NCBI GenBank assembly: GCA_910587815.1
Contig: CAJUNK010000001.1
Coordinates: 194,662 to 258,661, forward strand
DNA: 64,000 nucleotides
Direction: 5' to 3'
Source: Candidatus Gastranaerophilales bacterium
GTDB taxonomy: Bacteria > Cyanobacteriota > Vampirovibrionia > Gastranaerophilales > Gastranaerophilaceae
Below, one piece after another: positions 32,708-42,445 of the stretch. The translations under genes were made by a program, and so were the position numbers. How positions within the stretch are numbered: the stretch's first letter is position 1; every line of letters begins with the position of its first letter. The notes under the pieces were generated by a model. It saw only the letters and a program-made list of their open reading frames with translations. It made no database searches and was not told the origin of the DNA.

Positions 32708-34852
32708 GTGCATAGGCAAAATCAAACAGTGGATGATAGAGATAAAATACAGGTTAATACAGGGCTTGTTTGTCTTGATATAGTTTCAAAGATGAACAAG
32801 ATGGATATCGATATGCAAAATATCGTTAAAGAATATGGCATAAATACGGTGGATTTGGCACCTGAAGAATTGATGCGTGTTGCAAAAAATTCAGGTTTTA
32901 AAATTAAACGAACAAATAAAAAATTAAAAAATATTTCTCCAAAATATCCTATGCCAGGAATTTTAAGAATGAAGGATGATACTTATATTGTAATTCTTGG
33001 TATAAAATATGATGAAAATTTGGCGCTTATTCTTATGCCTCTTACAAGACATCCTATTTCTGTAAATATTGACGAGCTGCAAAAAGATATTCTAGATATT
33101 TTTATTTTGTCACACAAGCAAAATATTAGTGATGTAAAATTTGGTTTCAAATGGTTTTTTAATGAAATTTTAAAATACAAACAAATAATTTTGCAGGTTT
33201 TACTTGGGTCTTTTGTTATTCAATTATTTGGGCTTGTGACACCATTGTTCACGCAGATAATTTTAGATAAGGTGCTTGTACATAGGGCAATCACTACATT
33301 AAATGTTATTGGAATTGGTTTTCTTGTAGTTATTATATTTGAATTTTTCTTAAATCTTTCAAGGAATTATATTTTTATTCACACCACAAATAAAATTGAT
33401 GCAAAATTAGGCTCAAAATTATTTAAACATTTATTTAGGCTGTATTATGTGTACTTTGAAAACAGACAAGTGGGAAATATTATTGCACGTGTTAGAGAAT
33501 TAGATAGAATTAGAGAATTTATAACTGATAAAAGCGTTTCAGTTGTTATTGATTCTCTTTTTTCTATAGTTTTTGTTGTAATTATGCTTCTTTATAGCGT
33601 AAAACTCACCCTTATTGCAATAGGTTTTGTTGCTGTAACTGGTGTTTTATACTTATTAATTACTCCTGAATTAAGGGCAAGGCTTGAAGAAAAGTTTCAG
33701 ATGGGTGCACATTCAAATTCTTATCTTGTGGAATCTGTCACAGGAATTCAGACTGTAAAGTCTTTATCTATTGAAGGCTCAATGTTTAGGAAGTGGGAAG
33801 AAAAGCTTGGCAATTATCTTAAAGCGAGTTTTAATTTGTCGATAATGGGTAATTTTACAGGTTCTCTATCAAATCTTTTACAAAAACTTATGACTATATC
33901 TATACTATATACTGGTGTTTTGCTTGTGATTGAGAATAAGCTTACAGTTGGTCAATTGATTGCGTTTCAGATGTTTGCAGGTCAGTTTAGTGCGCCAATG
34001 TTAAGGCTTGTTAATTTATGGAATGAATTTCAGCAAACGCTTCTTGCTGTTGATAGAATAGGTGATATTTTAAACAGTCCTGCTGAAATTCAAAATCAAA
34101 ATGCAATTACATTAAGCAAGGTTGAAGGAAAGATTATATTTGATAATCTTTCATTTAGATATAATGTTGATTCTTCATTGGTTTTAAAAAATGTAAACCT
34201 TGAAATAGCCTCCGGGCAAAGAGTTGGGTTTGTAGGCAGAAGCGGCAGTGGAAAATCTACGCTCACCAAGCTTATTCAAAGACTTTATTATGCAACAGAA
34301 GGCACTATTTATATTGATAATATTGATGTAAGAAATATAAATCCAATTTGGCTGCGTTCAAATATTGGTGTAGTTTTGCAAGAAAATTATCTGTTTTCAG
34401 GTTCTATTAGGGATAATATTGCACTTCCAAGGCCAAATATGCCAATGGAGGCTATTGTTCAAGCGGCACAAATATCGGGTGCACATGAATTTATTTCAAA
34501 GCTGCCTAAAGGGTACGATACAGAAGTAGGCGAGAGAGGCTCAAGCTTGTCTGGCGGACAAAAACAGCGCATTGCAATAGCGCGTGCCCTTATTTGTAAT
34601 CCTAAAATTTTAATTTTTGATGAAGCCACATCTGCTCTTGATTATGAATCAGAGCGCATTATAAAGAATAATTTAAATTTGATAACTAAAAACAGAACAA
34701 CAATTATTATTGCTCACAGATTATCTACAATCAAAGACTGTGATTTAATTGTGTGTTTTGATAATGGGCAAATTGTTGAAACTGGCAGGCATGATGAGCT
34801 TTTAGAAAAAGATGGATATTATAAAAAACTGCATCTTGCTCAAAATGATTAA
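32708..34852 (+). CDS. Type I secretion ABC transporter with C39-like domain (HlyB-like)
   Basis: A 714-aa protein starting with GTG after AAGGAG. The N-terminal 130 residues form a peptidase C39-like domain lacking the catalytic Cys (NTGLVCLDIV instead of DCGxACL), as in RTX-toxin exporters such as HlyB. Six membrane helices span about 155-440. The ATPase has Walker A GRSGSGKSTL, signature LSGGQKQRI, Walker B ILIFDEATSALD and IIAHRLSTI. It energises export of unprocessed RTX substrate through TolC and HlyD. The ORF ends overlapping the hlyD-like start. Confidence 0.93.
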   Translation: MHRQNQTVDDRDKIQVNTGLVCLDIVSKMNKMDIDMQNIVKEYGINTVDLAPEELMRVAKNSGFKIKRTNKKLKNISPKYPMPGILRMKDDTYIVILGIKYDENLALILMPLTRHPISVNIDELQKDILDIFILSHKQNISDVKFGFKWFFNEILKYKQIILQVLLGSFVIQLFGLVTPLFTQIILDKVLVHRAITTLNVIGIGFLVVIIFEFFLNLSRNYIFIHTTNKIDAKLGSKLFKHLFRLYYVYFENRQVGNIIARVRELDRIREFITDKSVSVVIDSLFSIVFVVIMLLYSVKLTLIAIGFVAVTGVLYLLITPELRARLEEKFQMGAHSNSYLVESVTGIQTVKSLSIEGSMFRKWEEKLGNYLKASFNLSIMGNFTGSLSNLLQKLMTISILYTGVLLVIENKLTVGQLIAFQMFAGQFSAPMLRLVNLWNEFQQTLLAVDRIGDILNSPAEIQNQNAITLSKVEGKIIFDNLSFRYNVDSSLVLKNVNLEIASGQRVGFVGRSGSGKSTLTKLIQRLYYATEGTIYIDNIDVRNINPIWLRSNIGVVLQENYLFSGSIRDNIALPRPNMPMEAIVQAAQISGAHEFISKLPKGYDTEVGERGSSLSGGQKQRIAIARALICNPKILIFDEATSALDYESERIIKNNLNLITKNRTTIIIAHRLSTIKDCDLIVCFDNGQIVETGRHDELLEKDGYYKKLHLAQND

Positions 34853-35912
34853 AACAGAAATAAAAGAGGAAAAAATATTGTTTTCAAAAATATTAAATAA
34901 ATTGTTTAAAGAAAATGATTTTCATGAATTTAAACCGATACTCACAGAAATTGAGGATAGGCCTATAAATCCGCTTGGTCCTTTGGTTTTCTGGATAATA
35001 ATATGTTTTATAATAATTACAAGTCTTTGGATGTATTTTGGCCGTGTGGATGTTGTAGTTACTGCGCGCGGCATTGTTATTCCTGATGGGGAAGAAAAAT
35101 TTGTACAATCTTTAGATAAAGGTGTTTTAACTTCTTTAAATGTAAAAGAGGGTGAATATATATCCAAGGGGCAGGTTGTTGCAATAATTCAGCCTGCTGA
35201 ATACGAGCCTGCCTTGGAATTAAACAATTTGCGCCAGCAGGAAATTTCTTTGCAGGAACAATTATCTTCTGCAAAATCACGCCTTAAAATTGCAAAAGCG
35301 GATGAAGCAAGGCTGAAAGCTGTTTTGGATATTATTCCAAGGGCACGATATGATGAGGTTTCAAAAGAAATTGCATCTTTAACAAGTGAAATAAACGCTA
35401 CCATGGCGTCTTTAGGGGAAATTCAAAACAGAAGAATTCAGATTGAAAAACAGAAACAATTTTTAAAAAGCCCGGTTGATGGGTATATTGGGCAGATTTT
35501 TGTGCATACAATGGGCGCTGTTGTAACACCTGCTGAAAAAATAGTATCTGTTGTTCCAAAAGATGCAAAGCTAAAGGTTAAAGCAACAGTTTTAAACCAG
35601 GATATTGGCTTTATAAAAGCTGATATGCCTGTTTTAATAAAGGTTGATACATATAATTTTCAAAAATATGGAATGTTGGATGGTGTGGTTTCAATAGTTT
35701 CTCCTAATAGCATAAAAGATGAAAACCTTGGGCCTGTTTATGAAGTTTATATAACTTTGCTTAATAAAACTTTGCAAGTTGAAGGCAAACAAGAAAATAT
35801 AAAAATTGGGATGACAACAACCAATGAGATAAAAATAGGCAAAAGAAGAATAATTGAATTTTTCATTTATCCTCTAATTAAATATTTAGATGAAAGCATA
35901 AAAGTAAGATAG
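34845..35912 (+). CDS. HlyD-family membrane fusion protein
   Basis: About 355 aa from the ATG at 34845 (MIKTEIKEEK), overlapping the end of the transporter gene by 8 bp; an ATG 33 bp upstream is possible. One membrane helix (LVFWIIICFIIITSLWMYFG), then a lipoyl-like half (ARGIVIPDGEEKFVQSLDKGVLTSLNVKEGEYISKGQVV), a short coiled-coil hairpin (about 130-210), and the second lipoyl half with the beta-barrel domain. It is shorter than E. coli HlyD because the hairpin is reduced. It bridges the ABC transporter and TolC. Confidence 0.9.
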   Translation: MIKTEIKEEKILFSKILNKLFKENDFHEFKPILTEIEDRPINPLGPLVFWIIICFIIITSLWMYFGRVDVVVTARGIVIPDGEEKFVQSLDKGVLTSLNVKEGEYISKGQVVAIIQPAEYEPALELNNLRQQEISLQEQLSSAKSRLKIAKADEARLKAVLDIIPRARYDEVSKEIASLTSEINATMASLGEIQNRRIQIEKQKQFLKSPVDGYIGQIFVHTMGAVVTPAEKIVSVVPKDAKLKVKATVLNQDIGFIKADMPVLIKVDTYNFQKYGMLDGVVSIVSPNSIKDENLGPVYEVYITLLNKTLQVEGKQENIKIGMTTTNEIKIGKRRIIEFFIYPLIKYLDESIKVR

Positions 35913-35939
35913 TATACAGCAAAGTGGAAGGAACGAAGA

Positions 35940-38900
35940 ATGGCAGTAATTAATGAGCCTGTTATTGGCACACAACAAAATGATACCATTTTAAATAATA
36001 AAAACGGTGTAACAATTATGACAGGTGGCGATGGGGATGACTCTTATATTATTGAGAATATTTCAAAAAGCTGGACACAAATTTCTGATGGCAATTATAC
36101 AATGGATGAATATAATAAGCCAAGTGCATTGATTTCAGGATTGAGCATTAGAGATATTCCTAATACTGGCAGTGACAAAGTTGTTATTAAAAATGTAAAT
36201 GCAAACGATTTAACTTTATTTTTTGATGTTGCAATTGCAGAAAATAAATATGATAAAACATCAATGCCTGATGATGGGCTTTATATAATTAAAAAAAGCG
36301 GCATAAATGCTGTTATAAACCAATACAATAAAGCAATGAATGCAACAAATGAAGAGGCATTTATTAAGGCTATGCCATCAACTAATGGTGTAGAAATTCC
36401 ATATTATTTTGGGGATAACAACAATATGCAAGAAAACGGGGAAATGGGTGAAAATGCAGGGGCAAACTATATAAAAACAATTCAAACAATGGATAAAAAT
36501 GGAATCGTAAAAACACTTGATGTAGATGCTTTTATGGCAAATGTCAGACCAAAGGTGGAAGAATTTTTACTTTTAAATGGTTTTAAAACAGCATCTGAGG
36601 TGCTTTTTGGAAATAATGTAAAAGTAAGAAATAATCTTATAAATATCTATAAAAACACGATGATAAATCTTTCTATTGAAGGCACAAATAATAATGATGT
36701 AATAATAGGTGAAAATGGTGATGATACCATAAATGGCGGCAAGGGAAATGACATTATTAAAGGGCAACAAGGCAATGATACAGTTATTGGCGGCGAGGGT
36801 GATGATAAACTTTACGGGGTAGAGGGCAATAATACATTTATCTTTGGAAAAAATGCAGGCAATGACATTGTATATTCAGGAAAGGGAAATGATACATTGA
36901 AATTTACTGATGCAAGTTTTAATGAGCTTGAATTTTGCGCCAAAGGGAATGATCTTGTGATTAAATTTGCTTCTGAAGATTCAAAATTAAATACAGTAAC
37001 TATTTTTGGATATTTTAGAAATCCAAAAATAAATTCCATAAAAACTATCATCGATAAAACAGGAAGCATATATAATGTTTTAGAAAATATTGAAAAAGGC
37101 AATGTTACGCTATATATAGATGCAATAAATAATGAAAGGCCAAATAGTATAAAAGGTACAAAATATGATGATGAAATTACAGGAGGCGTAAAAAATGATG
37201 TAATCAAGGCTGGGTATGGCAATGATACAATTATTGGTGGCAAAGGAAACGACAGGCTTTATGGTGAATATGGAAACAATACATTTGTTTTTGCAAAAGG
37301 GGACGGCCAAGATATCATCTATTCAGGAAAAGGCAGTGATACAATTGAATTTTTAGATATTGCAGAATTTAAAACCAATGGGGTTAAGAATATTTTATTT
37401 AGTGCTAATGGTAACAATTTGATTATTAAATATGGCAAAAATTATGAAGATTCTGTTACAATTGTAAATTATCTTAAAAATCCTGATATATCCTCTATAA
37501 AAAATATTAAATTTGGCAACACAGGTGATGTTCAATCTATAAAGCAGCTTTTAGGTGAAAATCCTTTTGAATTTGATGGTATAGATGGCAGAAATAATTC
37601 TATAAAGGGTACAAATTCTGCTGATATTATACGTGGTTCAGCCCCTGTATTAAATGCTAAAGGACAAATGGTAGGCGGAAATGACAACATTAATGCCGGT
37701 GGTGGAAATGACACTATATATGGAGAATCAGGCAATGATATTATCCATGGCGGAGATGGTGACGATATTATTTATGGCGGCGAAGGAAATGATAGACTTT
37801 ATGGTGATAATGGCAATAATACATTTGTATTCAATAATGGTGATGGCAATGATTTAGTCTATTCAGGTAAAATCGGCAAAGCTAACGATGCATTGTATTT
37901 TGAAGATGTAAATTTTGATGATTTAAAATTTTCGGCAAAAGGTAATAATTTGGTAATAAGATATGGTGAAAATTACAAAGATTCGGTTGAAATTGTAAAC
38001 TATCTTAAAAACCCTGCCCAAAGCACCATTGAAAGTATTGTTGCAAAAGATACAACAGAGGCCAAAAATTTATATGATATGGTTGCAAATGGTGATATTC
38101 AAATTAAATTAAATGGCATTGATGGCAAAAATAACACTATAAGGGGTGTTACGTATTTAGTTAACATTATAAACGGAGCTGACCCAGTCTTGAATGCTAA
38201 AGGAAAAATAATAGGTGGAAATGATAATATTATAGGCGGAAACCAAAATGATATTTTGAATGGAGGTGCAGGAAATGATATCATTAAAGGACAAAAGGGC
38301 AATGACATCATTATTGGCGGCAAGGGTAATGATAAATTATATGGTGTTGAAGGAAATAATACTTTTGTATTTAATAATGGTGATGGCAATGATATCGTGT
38401 ATTCTGGAAAAGGCAGTGATACCTTGCAATTCAAGGATTCTTTAGAAGATAATTTAAATTTTAGTGCCAAAGGGAATGATTTAATTATTCAATATGGTAC
38501 AAATTATGAAGATTCTGTTACAATTGCAGGATATCTTAACAAAATGACAGAGCTTTCAGGCTTTTCAAATTCTTCTGTTAAAAGTATTGAATTCAAGGAT
38601 GGCTCAAAGAAAACCATGCAGGAATTATTGGAAGGCAAAAGCCTTGTGTTTAAAGGTATTAATGGTAAAAATAATTCTCTTAAAGGTACAAATTTTAATG
38701 ATATTATTTATGGTACAAATCCAATTTTAAATACTAAAAACCAATGGATGGGCGGAAATGATACCATAAAAGGCGGCAGGGGCAATGATATTATCATTGG
38801 CGGCAAGGGAAATGACAAATTGTATGGCGAAGATGGCCATAATACCTTTATATTCAAAGAAGGCGACGGTCAAGATATGGTATTTATGGGAAAAGGCAGT

Positions 38901-39881
38901 GATACACTTGTTTTTGACCCTGCTTTTAAAGGTAATTTAATATTTGATAAATCCGGCAATAATCTTGTAATAAAATATGGCGAAAAAGGTGACAGCGTTA
39001 CTATTTCAAACTATTTTAATTCAAAATATATTTCAATTAAAAATCTTGCCTTTGGGAGCTTTGAAAATGGTGAATTATCTATTCAAGATACTTCAGAATT
39101 ATCTGTTCATATTGTGCAGGGAAAATATAAAGAAAATGTATTTGGATATGGCAATGATGTGCCGGATTATCTAAAGGTGTCTGGCTATTATCATCATCAG
39201 ACATTTGGTTCTCCGAATAATCCTATTAACAGCCTGATTGTGGGAACTTCAAAAGGGTATAATTATTTACAGGGCAATAACGGAGATGATATCATATACA
39301 GCCAAACCAAGGATATGGACAGAATTGAAGCAGGTGCAGGAGATGACACTATGTATATTCAATCCAAGTTTTCCATTGCAATTGGCGGTGCCGGGGATGA
39401 TACCTATATTGTAAAAAGCCTTGCAAATCAGACAGTAATTTCGGATACAACGGGGTATGATACCTTAAAAATTCAGGATAGCACCAAAAATATGAAAATG
39501 ATTTTTGATGTTGCAATAGATGGAAATGGCAATATTATAAACAGCAGTGCTGATAATGATGGTTTGTATATATTAAATAATACCACCTATAAGAAGGCTG
39601 CATCTACCGGGAATTTGGATGTTGCATCAGGTATAGAAGTGGATGATTTTGCAAAGGTTTCAAATAGCTCATATAGAACCAGTGTAAAGAAAATTGAAGC
39701 AAAAGATGGCAGCTATTTAACTATGGATGATATTGATGCCATCAGGCAAGATATTGCAAGCTGGCTAAATACTAATGGATATAACAGCGCACTTGAAGTT
39801 CTTTATGATGGAAGCAAGACAGATATTAATAATTTGCTTTCAATTTATCAGAATATTGAAAATCAGTGGCATAAAAATTAA
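35940..39881 (+). CDS. RTX repeat protein, probable type I secretion substrate
   Basis: A 1313-aa protein with at least five glycine-rich nonapeptide blocks (GGxGxDxUx) at about residues 248, 406, 557, 736 and 916, and a shorter one near 1102. Each block ends with a conserved LYG-x-x-GNNTF-x-F segment and a beta-rich spacer. These repeats bind Ca2+ and fold after export. The N-terminal (about 30-245) and C-terminal (about 1140-1310) parts are mutually similar: FFDVAIAENK/IFDVAIDGNG, DDGLYII/NDGLYIL, LLNGFKTASEVLF/LNTNGYNSALEVLY. Its place 27 bp after the HlyD gene makes it the cognate substrate. No enzymatic domain is recognised, so an adhesin or surface-layer role is plausible. Confidence 0.9.
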   Translation: MAVINEPVIGTQQNDTILNNKNGVTIMTGGDGDDSYIIENISKSWTQISDGNYTMDEYNKPSALISGLSIRDIPNTGSDKVVIKNVNANDLTLFFDVAIAENKYDKTSMPDDGLYIIKKSGINAVINQYNKAMNATNEEAFIKAMPSTNGVEIPYYFGDNNNMQENGEMGENAGANYIKTIQTMDKNGIVKTLDVDAFMANVRPKVEEFLLLNGFKTASEVLFGNNVKVRNNLINIYKNTMINLSIEGTNNNDVIIGENGDDTINGGKGNDIIKGQQGNDTVIGGEGDDKLYGVEGNNTFIFGKNAGNDIVYSGKGNDTLKFTDASFNELEFCAKGNDLVIKFASEDSKLNTVTIFGYFRNPKINSIKTIIDKTGSIYNVLENIEKGNVTLYIDAINNERPNSIKGTKYDDEITGGVKNDVIKAGYGNDTIIGGKGNDRLYGEYGNNTFVFAKGDGQDIIYSGKGSDTIEFLDIAEFKTNGVKNILFSANGNNLIIKYGKNYEDSVTIVNYLKNPDISSIKNIKFGNTGDVQSIKQLLGENPFEFDGIDGRNNSIKGTNSADIIRGSAPVLNAKGQMVGGNDNINAGGGNDTIYGESGNDIIHGGDGDDIIYGGEGNDRLYGDNGNNTFVFNNGDGNDLVYSGKIGKANDALYFEDVNFDDLKFSAKGNNLVIRYGENYKDSVEIVNYLKNPAQSTIESIVAKDTTEAKNLYDMVANGDIQIKLNGIDGKNNTIRGVTYLVNIINGADPVLNAKGKIIGGNDNIIGGNQNDILNGGAGNDIIKGQKGNDIIIGGKGNDKLYGVEGNNTFVFNNGDGNDIVYSGKGSDTLQFKDSLEDNLNFSAKGNDLIIQYGTNYEDSVTIAGYLNKMTELSGFSNSSVKSIEFKDGSKKTMQELLEGKSLVFKGINGKNNSLKGTNFNDIIYGTNPILNTKNQWMGGNDTIKGGRGNDIIIGGKGNDKLYGEDGHNTFIFKEGDGQDMVFMGKGSDTLVFDPAFKGNLIFDKSGNNLVIKYGEKGDSVTISNYFNSKYISIKNLAFGSFENGELSIQDTSELSVHIVQGKYKENVFGYGNDVPDYLKVSGYYHHQTFGSPNNPINSLIVGTSKGYNYLQGNNGDDIIYSQTKDMDRIEAGAGDDTMYIQSKFSIAIGGAGDDTYIVKSLANQTVISDTTGYDTLKIQDSTKNMKMIFDVAIDGNGNIINSSADNDGLYILNNTTYKKAASTGNLDVASGIEVDDFAKVSNSSYRTSVKKIEAKDGSYLTMDDIDAIRQDIASWLNTNGYNSALEVLYDGSKTDINNLLSIYQNIENQWHKN

Positions 39882-39909
39882 AAATCTTACTTGTTTATTC
39901 AGCGATTCT

Positions 39910-39960
39910 AAAACTCGGGCAGGGTGCGGTTTTAAACGTATCTGACCCCGGGTTTTCTTT
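39910..39960 (+). terminator. Terminator of the type I secretion operon
   Basis: AAAACTCGGG (39910-39919) pairs with CCCGGGTTTT (39947-39956), one G-T wobble, followed by CTTTT. The remaining sequence to 40156 has no gene. Confidence 0.6.
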
Positions 39961-40156
39961 TATCTGTGCGGATTTTAAAGTATTTTATTTAGCTTTGTGT
40001 AAAAATGTTGAGTAGCTAAAATCTGAAAAATATTGATATTGCAAAATTTCAGCGTAAGCAATTTTGTTTACGCTGACATAGTGAAGGTTTTAGTCTTGCA
40101 AAATAGGGTACGTTATGAAAAATTTATTGATTTTTCATGAAATTTTCTGCTTTTTG

Positions 40157-40366
40157 CTAATTTTTGCGTTCAAATTTTATTTCATACCCAAGCATTTCTG
40201 CAATTTTATCAACTTCGTTATATCTTATTGTTCCAGTATTCATTCTGTTTAAAAAAGAATTTACTGGGATTTTTTTACCAGTATATTTGGCCAAACGCCT
40301 TGCTATTTCTGAGGAATTAAGCCCTTCATTGGCTCCTAAAATATTTATTACTTTCTTTGCATCCAT
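40157..40366 (-). CDS. Small HTH DNA-binding protein
   Basis: A 69-aa protein with a Cro/XRE-like HTH (LNSSEIARRLAKYTGKKIPVNSFLNRMNTGTIRYNEVDKIAEMLGYEIKFERK). The FERK end resembles phage-type small repressors. It diverges from the 66-aa gene at 40473 across a gap holding a perfect 12-bp inverted repeat (40420-40444), a likely operator. Confidence 0.7.
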   Translation of the reverse strand: MDAKKVINILGANEGLNSSEIARRLAKYTGKKIPVNSFLNRMNTGTIRYNEVDKIAEMLGYEIKFERKN

Positions 40367-40419
40367 AAACCAATACTATTAATTTCTTGCAAGGTGGGCA
40401 AAATATGCTATTATTTGTA

Positions 40420-40444
40420 TATATAATTAATTATTAATTATATA
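40420..40444. promoter_or_regulatory. Perfect inverted repeat, candidate operator
   Basis: TATATAATTAAT-T-ATTAATTATATA, 12-bp arms around one T. It sits between a divergent HTH gene and a small gene, where an autoregulatory operator would be expected. AT-richness makes chance palindromes more likely. Confidence 0.4.
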
Positions 40445-40472
40445 GTTAAAAACTCTTTACAAAAGGTAAAAT

Positions 40473-40673
40473 ATGAATACTAAAAAATCTAAAAATATTT
40501 TTAAACTCACAGAAACCTCATTTGATAATTTAGAGATGGCAAATGTCCTGATAGCCTTGCTATTAAAGGGTTTAAATAATGATAAATCTACGCAAATTGC
40601 CCTTGAAAAAATAAATACCCTTTTAAATTCTACAGTAGAAAATATTCTTGAAATTCAAAATGAACTGCGTTAA
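40473..40673 (+). CDS. Hypothetical protein, 66 aa
   Basis: MNTKKSKNIFKLTETSFDNL and onward, an all-helical small soluble protein with no recognised domain. AAAAGGT lies 6 nt before the ATG. It sits 29 bp upstream of the thiS-like gene, so it may be the first gene of that operon. Confidence 0.55.
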   Translation: MNTKKSKNIFKLTETSFDNLEMANVLIALLLKGLNNDKSTQIALEKINTLLNSTVENILEIQNELR

Positions 40674-40702
40674 AATTATTGCAAAGAAAGGCTTGAAAAC
40701 CA

Positions 40703-40903
40703 ATGAAAATCACTGTAAATGGCAAAGAGGTTGAGCTTAAAAATTCTAAAACCGTCGCAGATTTTATAATCGAGAGAAATATTGCAGGCAAAATGTTTGT
40801 GATAGAAAAAAATTTAGAAATCATTCAAAAAGAAAATTATTCTACAGCTGAAATTAAAGAGGGCGATATTATAGAAATAGTGGGCTTTGTAGGTGGCGGC
40901 TAG
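40703..40903 (+). CDS. thiS: ThiS/MoaD-like sulfur carrier protein
   Basis: A 66-aa beta-grasp protein: MKITVNGKEVELKNSKTVAD at the start and the obligatory C-terminal GG (IVGFVGGG), which is adenylated and thiocarboxylated by the E1-like enzyme encoded next. ThiS supplies sulfur for the thiazole of thiamine. Related carriers serve other pathways, and thiG/thiH are not in the window. Confidence 0.85.
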   Translation: MKITVNGKEVELKNSKTVADFIIERNIAGKMFVIEKNLEIIQKENYSTAEIKEGDIIEIVGFVGGG

Positions 40904-40926
40904 ACAAAATTTTGGAAGGCTTTAAA

Positions 40927-41679
40927 ATGCAGTTGAATGATGTTCAAATGCAGCGATATTGCAGGAATGTAGCTGTTGATGAAATTGGAAAAGAAGGTCA
41001 AGAGCAGCTTTTTGGTGCAAAAATTCTTGTTTGCGGGGCTGGAGGCCTTGGCAGTACTGTGATTGCAAACCTTGCATCTTTAGGGGTGGGAAATTTAGGA
41101 ATTGTGGATGATGATGTGGTAGAATTATCAAACCTGAATCGCCAGTATATCCATACTTTAGAGAATATAGGACGCTTAAAAACAGATTCTGCAAGAAATT
41201 GGGTGGAAAATTACAATAAAGATATCACCATAAAAACCTTTAAAATCCGTATGGATAAAGAAAATTGGCACGATATTATATCCGCGTATGATATTATTGT
41301 AGATTGTTTTGACAGTTTTGGTTCAAAATTTTTATTGAACGACATTTCTATAATATCTGGAAAACCTTTGGTGCATGGAGGCGTAACGGGTTTTCAAGGC
41401 CAAGTTATGACAATTCTTCCAAAAAAAAGCACATGTCTTAGATGTATTTTTCCTGATGCAGATGAGCATACTTATATTTCAAAAGGGGTTGTATCACCTG
41501 CGGTGTCTATGATTGCATCTTTTCAGAGCATGGAAGTTTTAAAATTAATTTTAGGCAAGGGTGAATTATTGACAAATAAAATACTTTTTATTGATGGCCT
41601 AAATTTAGGCGCAGACAGCTTTTCGGGCATAAAAGTATTAAATATGAAACAAAACTTATCCTGCAAATGTGCTATATAG
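40927..41679 (+). CDS. thiF: ThiF/MoeB/HesA-family adenylyltransferase
   Basis: A 250-aa E1-like enzyme that adenylates the C-terminal Gly of its partner carrier (the thiS-like gene 23 bp upstream). Starts at ATG 40927 with GGAAGG 7 nt before. Shows the nucleotide motif KILVCGAGGLGSTVIANLASLGVGNLGIVDDDVVELSNLNRQ, the DCFDSFGSKFLLND segment and the zinc Cys pairs CLRC...CKC. The name thiF is tentative, as moeB-type proteins look alike. Confidence 0.85.
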   Translation: MQLNDVQMQRYCRNVAVDEIGKEGQEQLFGAKILVCGAGGLGSTVIANLASLGVGNLGIVDDDVVELSNLNRQYIHTLENIGRLKTDSARNWVENYNKDITIKTFKIRMDKENWHDIISAYDIIVDCFDSFGSKFLLNDISIISGKPLVHGGVTGFQGQVMTILPKKSTCLRCIFPDADEHTYISKGVVSPAVSMIASFQSMEVLKLILGKGELLTNKILFIDGLNLGADSFSGIKVLNMKQNLSCKCAI

Positions 41680-41686
41680 CAAGGTT

Positions 41687-42337
41687 TTAAGGGTTTTGTT
41701 TATAATATTTTTCTGTGGTCTCTATATATTTTTTATTGTTTGATTGCAGGTATAAAAGCGCCATAAGTGACACATAGAAAAGGGTTTCGGTCATTTCTTC
41801 CAGCATAGGAGCGTCTATTTCTTCTCCAAGAAGGCCAAAAAATATTCCTATAACAAGGAAAATCCAGTTGTAGATTGGTAATTTTGCATGTAAGAAATAA
41901 TTCCACAAAACCATAAAGGATTTTGTTAAGATGAAGTACAAACCTGAAAGCGCCATAAAAGCACCGTATATAGGGTGTGCAAGGTATCCATAGGGTATTT
42001 CTTTCCAGGAATAGAAAGCATTTTCAACTCCTTCTATTGGGAAAAATATTGTCCTGCCGCAGTTTATCTCTCTTAAAAATAAAATTATAATAACCAAAGC
42101 CATTGAATAAAAGAATTTTTTGTCAGTTTTTGGTCTGATGCAGATAATAAAAGTGACCAAAAGCACAAATAGCTGGAAATTTTCAATCAAAGAGTTTTCA
42201 TAAGCATATTTTATGGGCAAATATGCACAGGCTAAAGGGGTCAAAAGCGCAATTAGCAGTGGGGCAAGGGTTATAAGGTGAAATTTAAAATCAATTCTAT
42301 CCTTTAATTCGATAAAAAATTTTTTTGCCGCTTCCAT
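41687..42337 (-). CDS. Hypothetical six-helix membrane protein, 216 aa
   Basis: Six hydrophobic segments (for example LITLAPLLIALLTPLACAYL, FQLFVLLVTFIICI, FYSMALVIIILFL, IFLVIGIFFGLLGEE, LFYVSLMALLYL). The conserved-looking REINCGRTIF and GEEIDAPMLEEMTETLFY bear charged residues between helices. No family is confidently recognised. It converges with the thiF-like gene, 7 bp apart, and lies downstream of hydE. Confidence 0.6.
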   Translation of the reverse strand: MEAAKKFFIELKDRIDFKFHLITLAPLLIALLTPLACAYLPIKYAYENSLIENFQLFVLLVTFIICIRPKTDKKFFYSMALVIIILFLREINCGRTIFFPIEGVENAFYSWKEIPYGYLAHPIYGAFMALSGLYFILTKSFMVLWNYFLHAKLPIYNWIFLVIGIFFGLLGEEIDAPMLEEMTETLFYVSLMALLYLQSNNKKYIETTEKYYKQNP

Positions 42338-42445
42338 TTTTTTAAACTCCGTTTTTGAAATTCCTTATTAATAAAATAATTGTATCAAAAGAAGATTTTT
42401 TTAAAAGAATTTTCCTAAAATTTGAAGTTTATATGGGGCAGGGAA

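Noticed and set aside
40703..41679. Thiamine (TPP) riboswitch or complete thiamine operon
   Set aside because: No THI-box sequence upstream, and thiG, thiH and thiC are absent; only the carrier and its adenylyltransferase are present.
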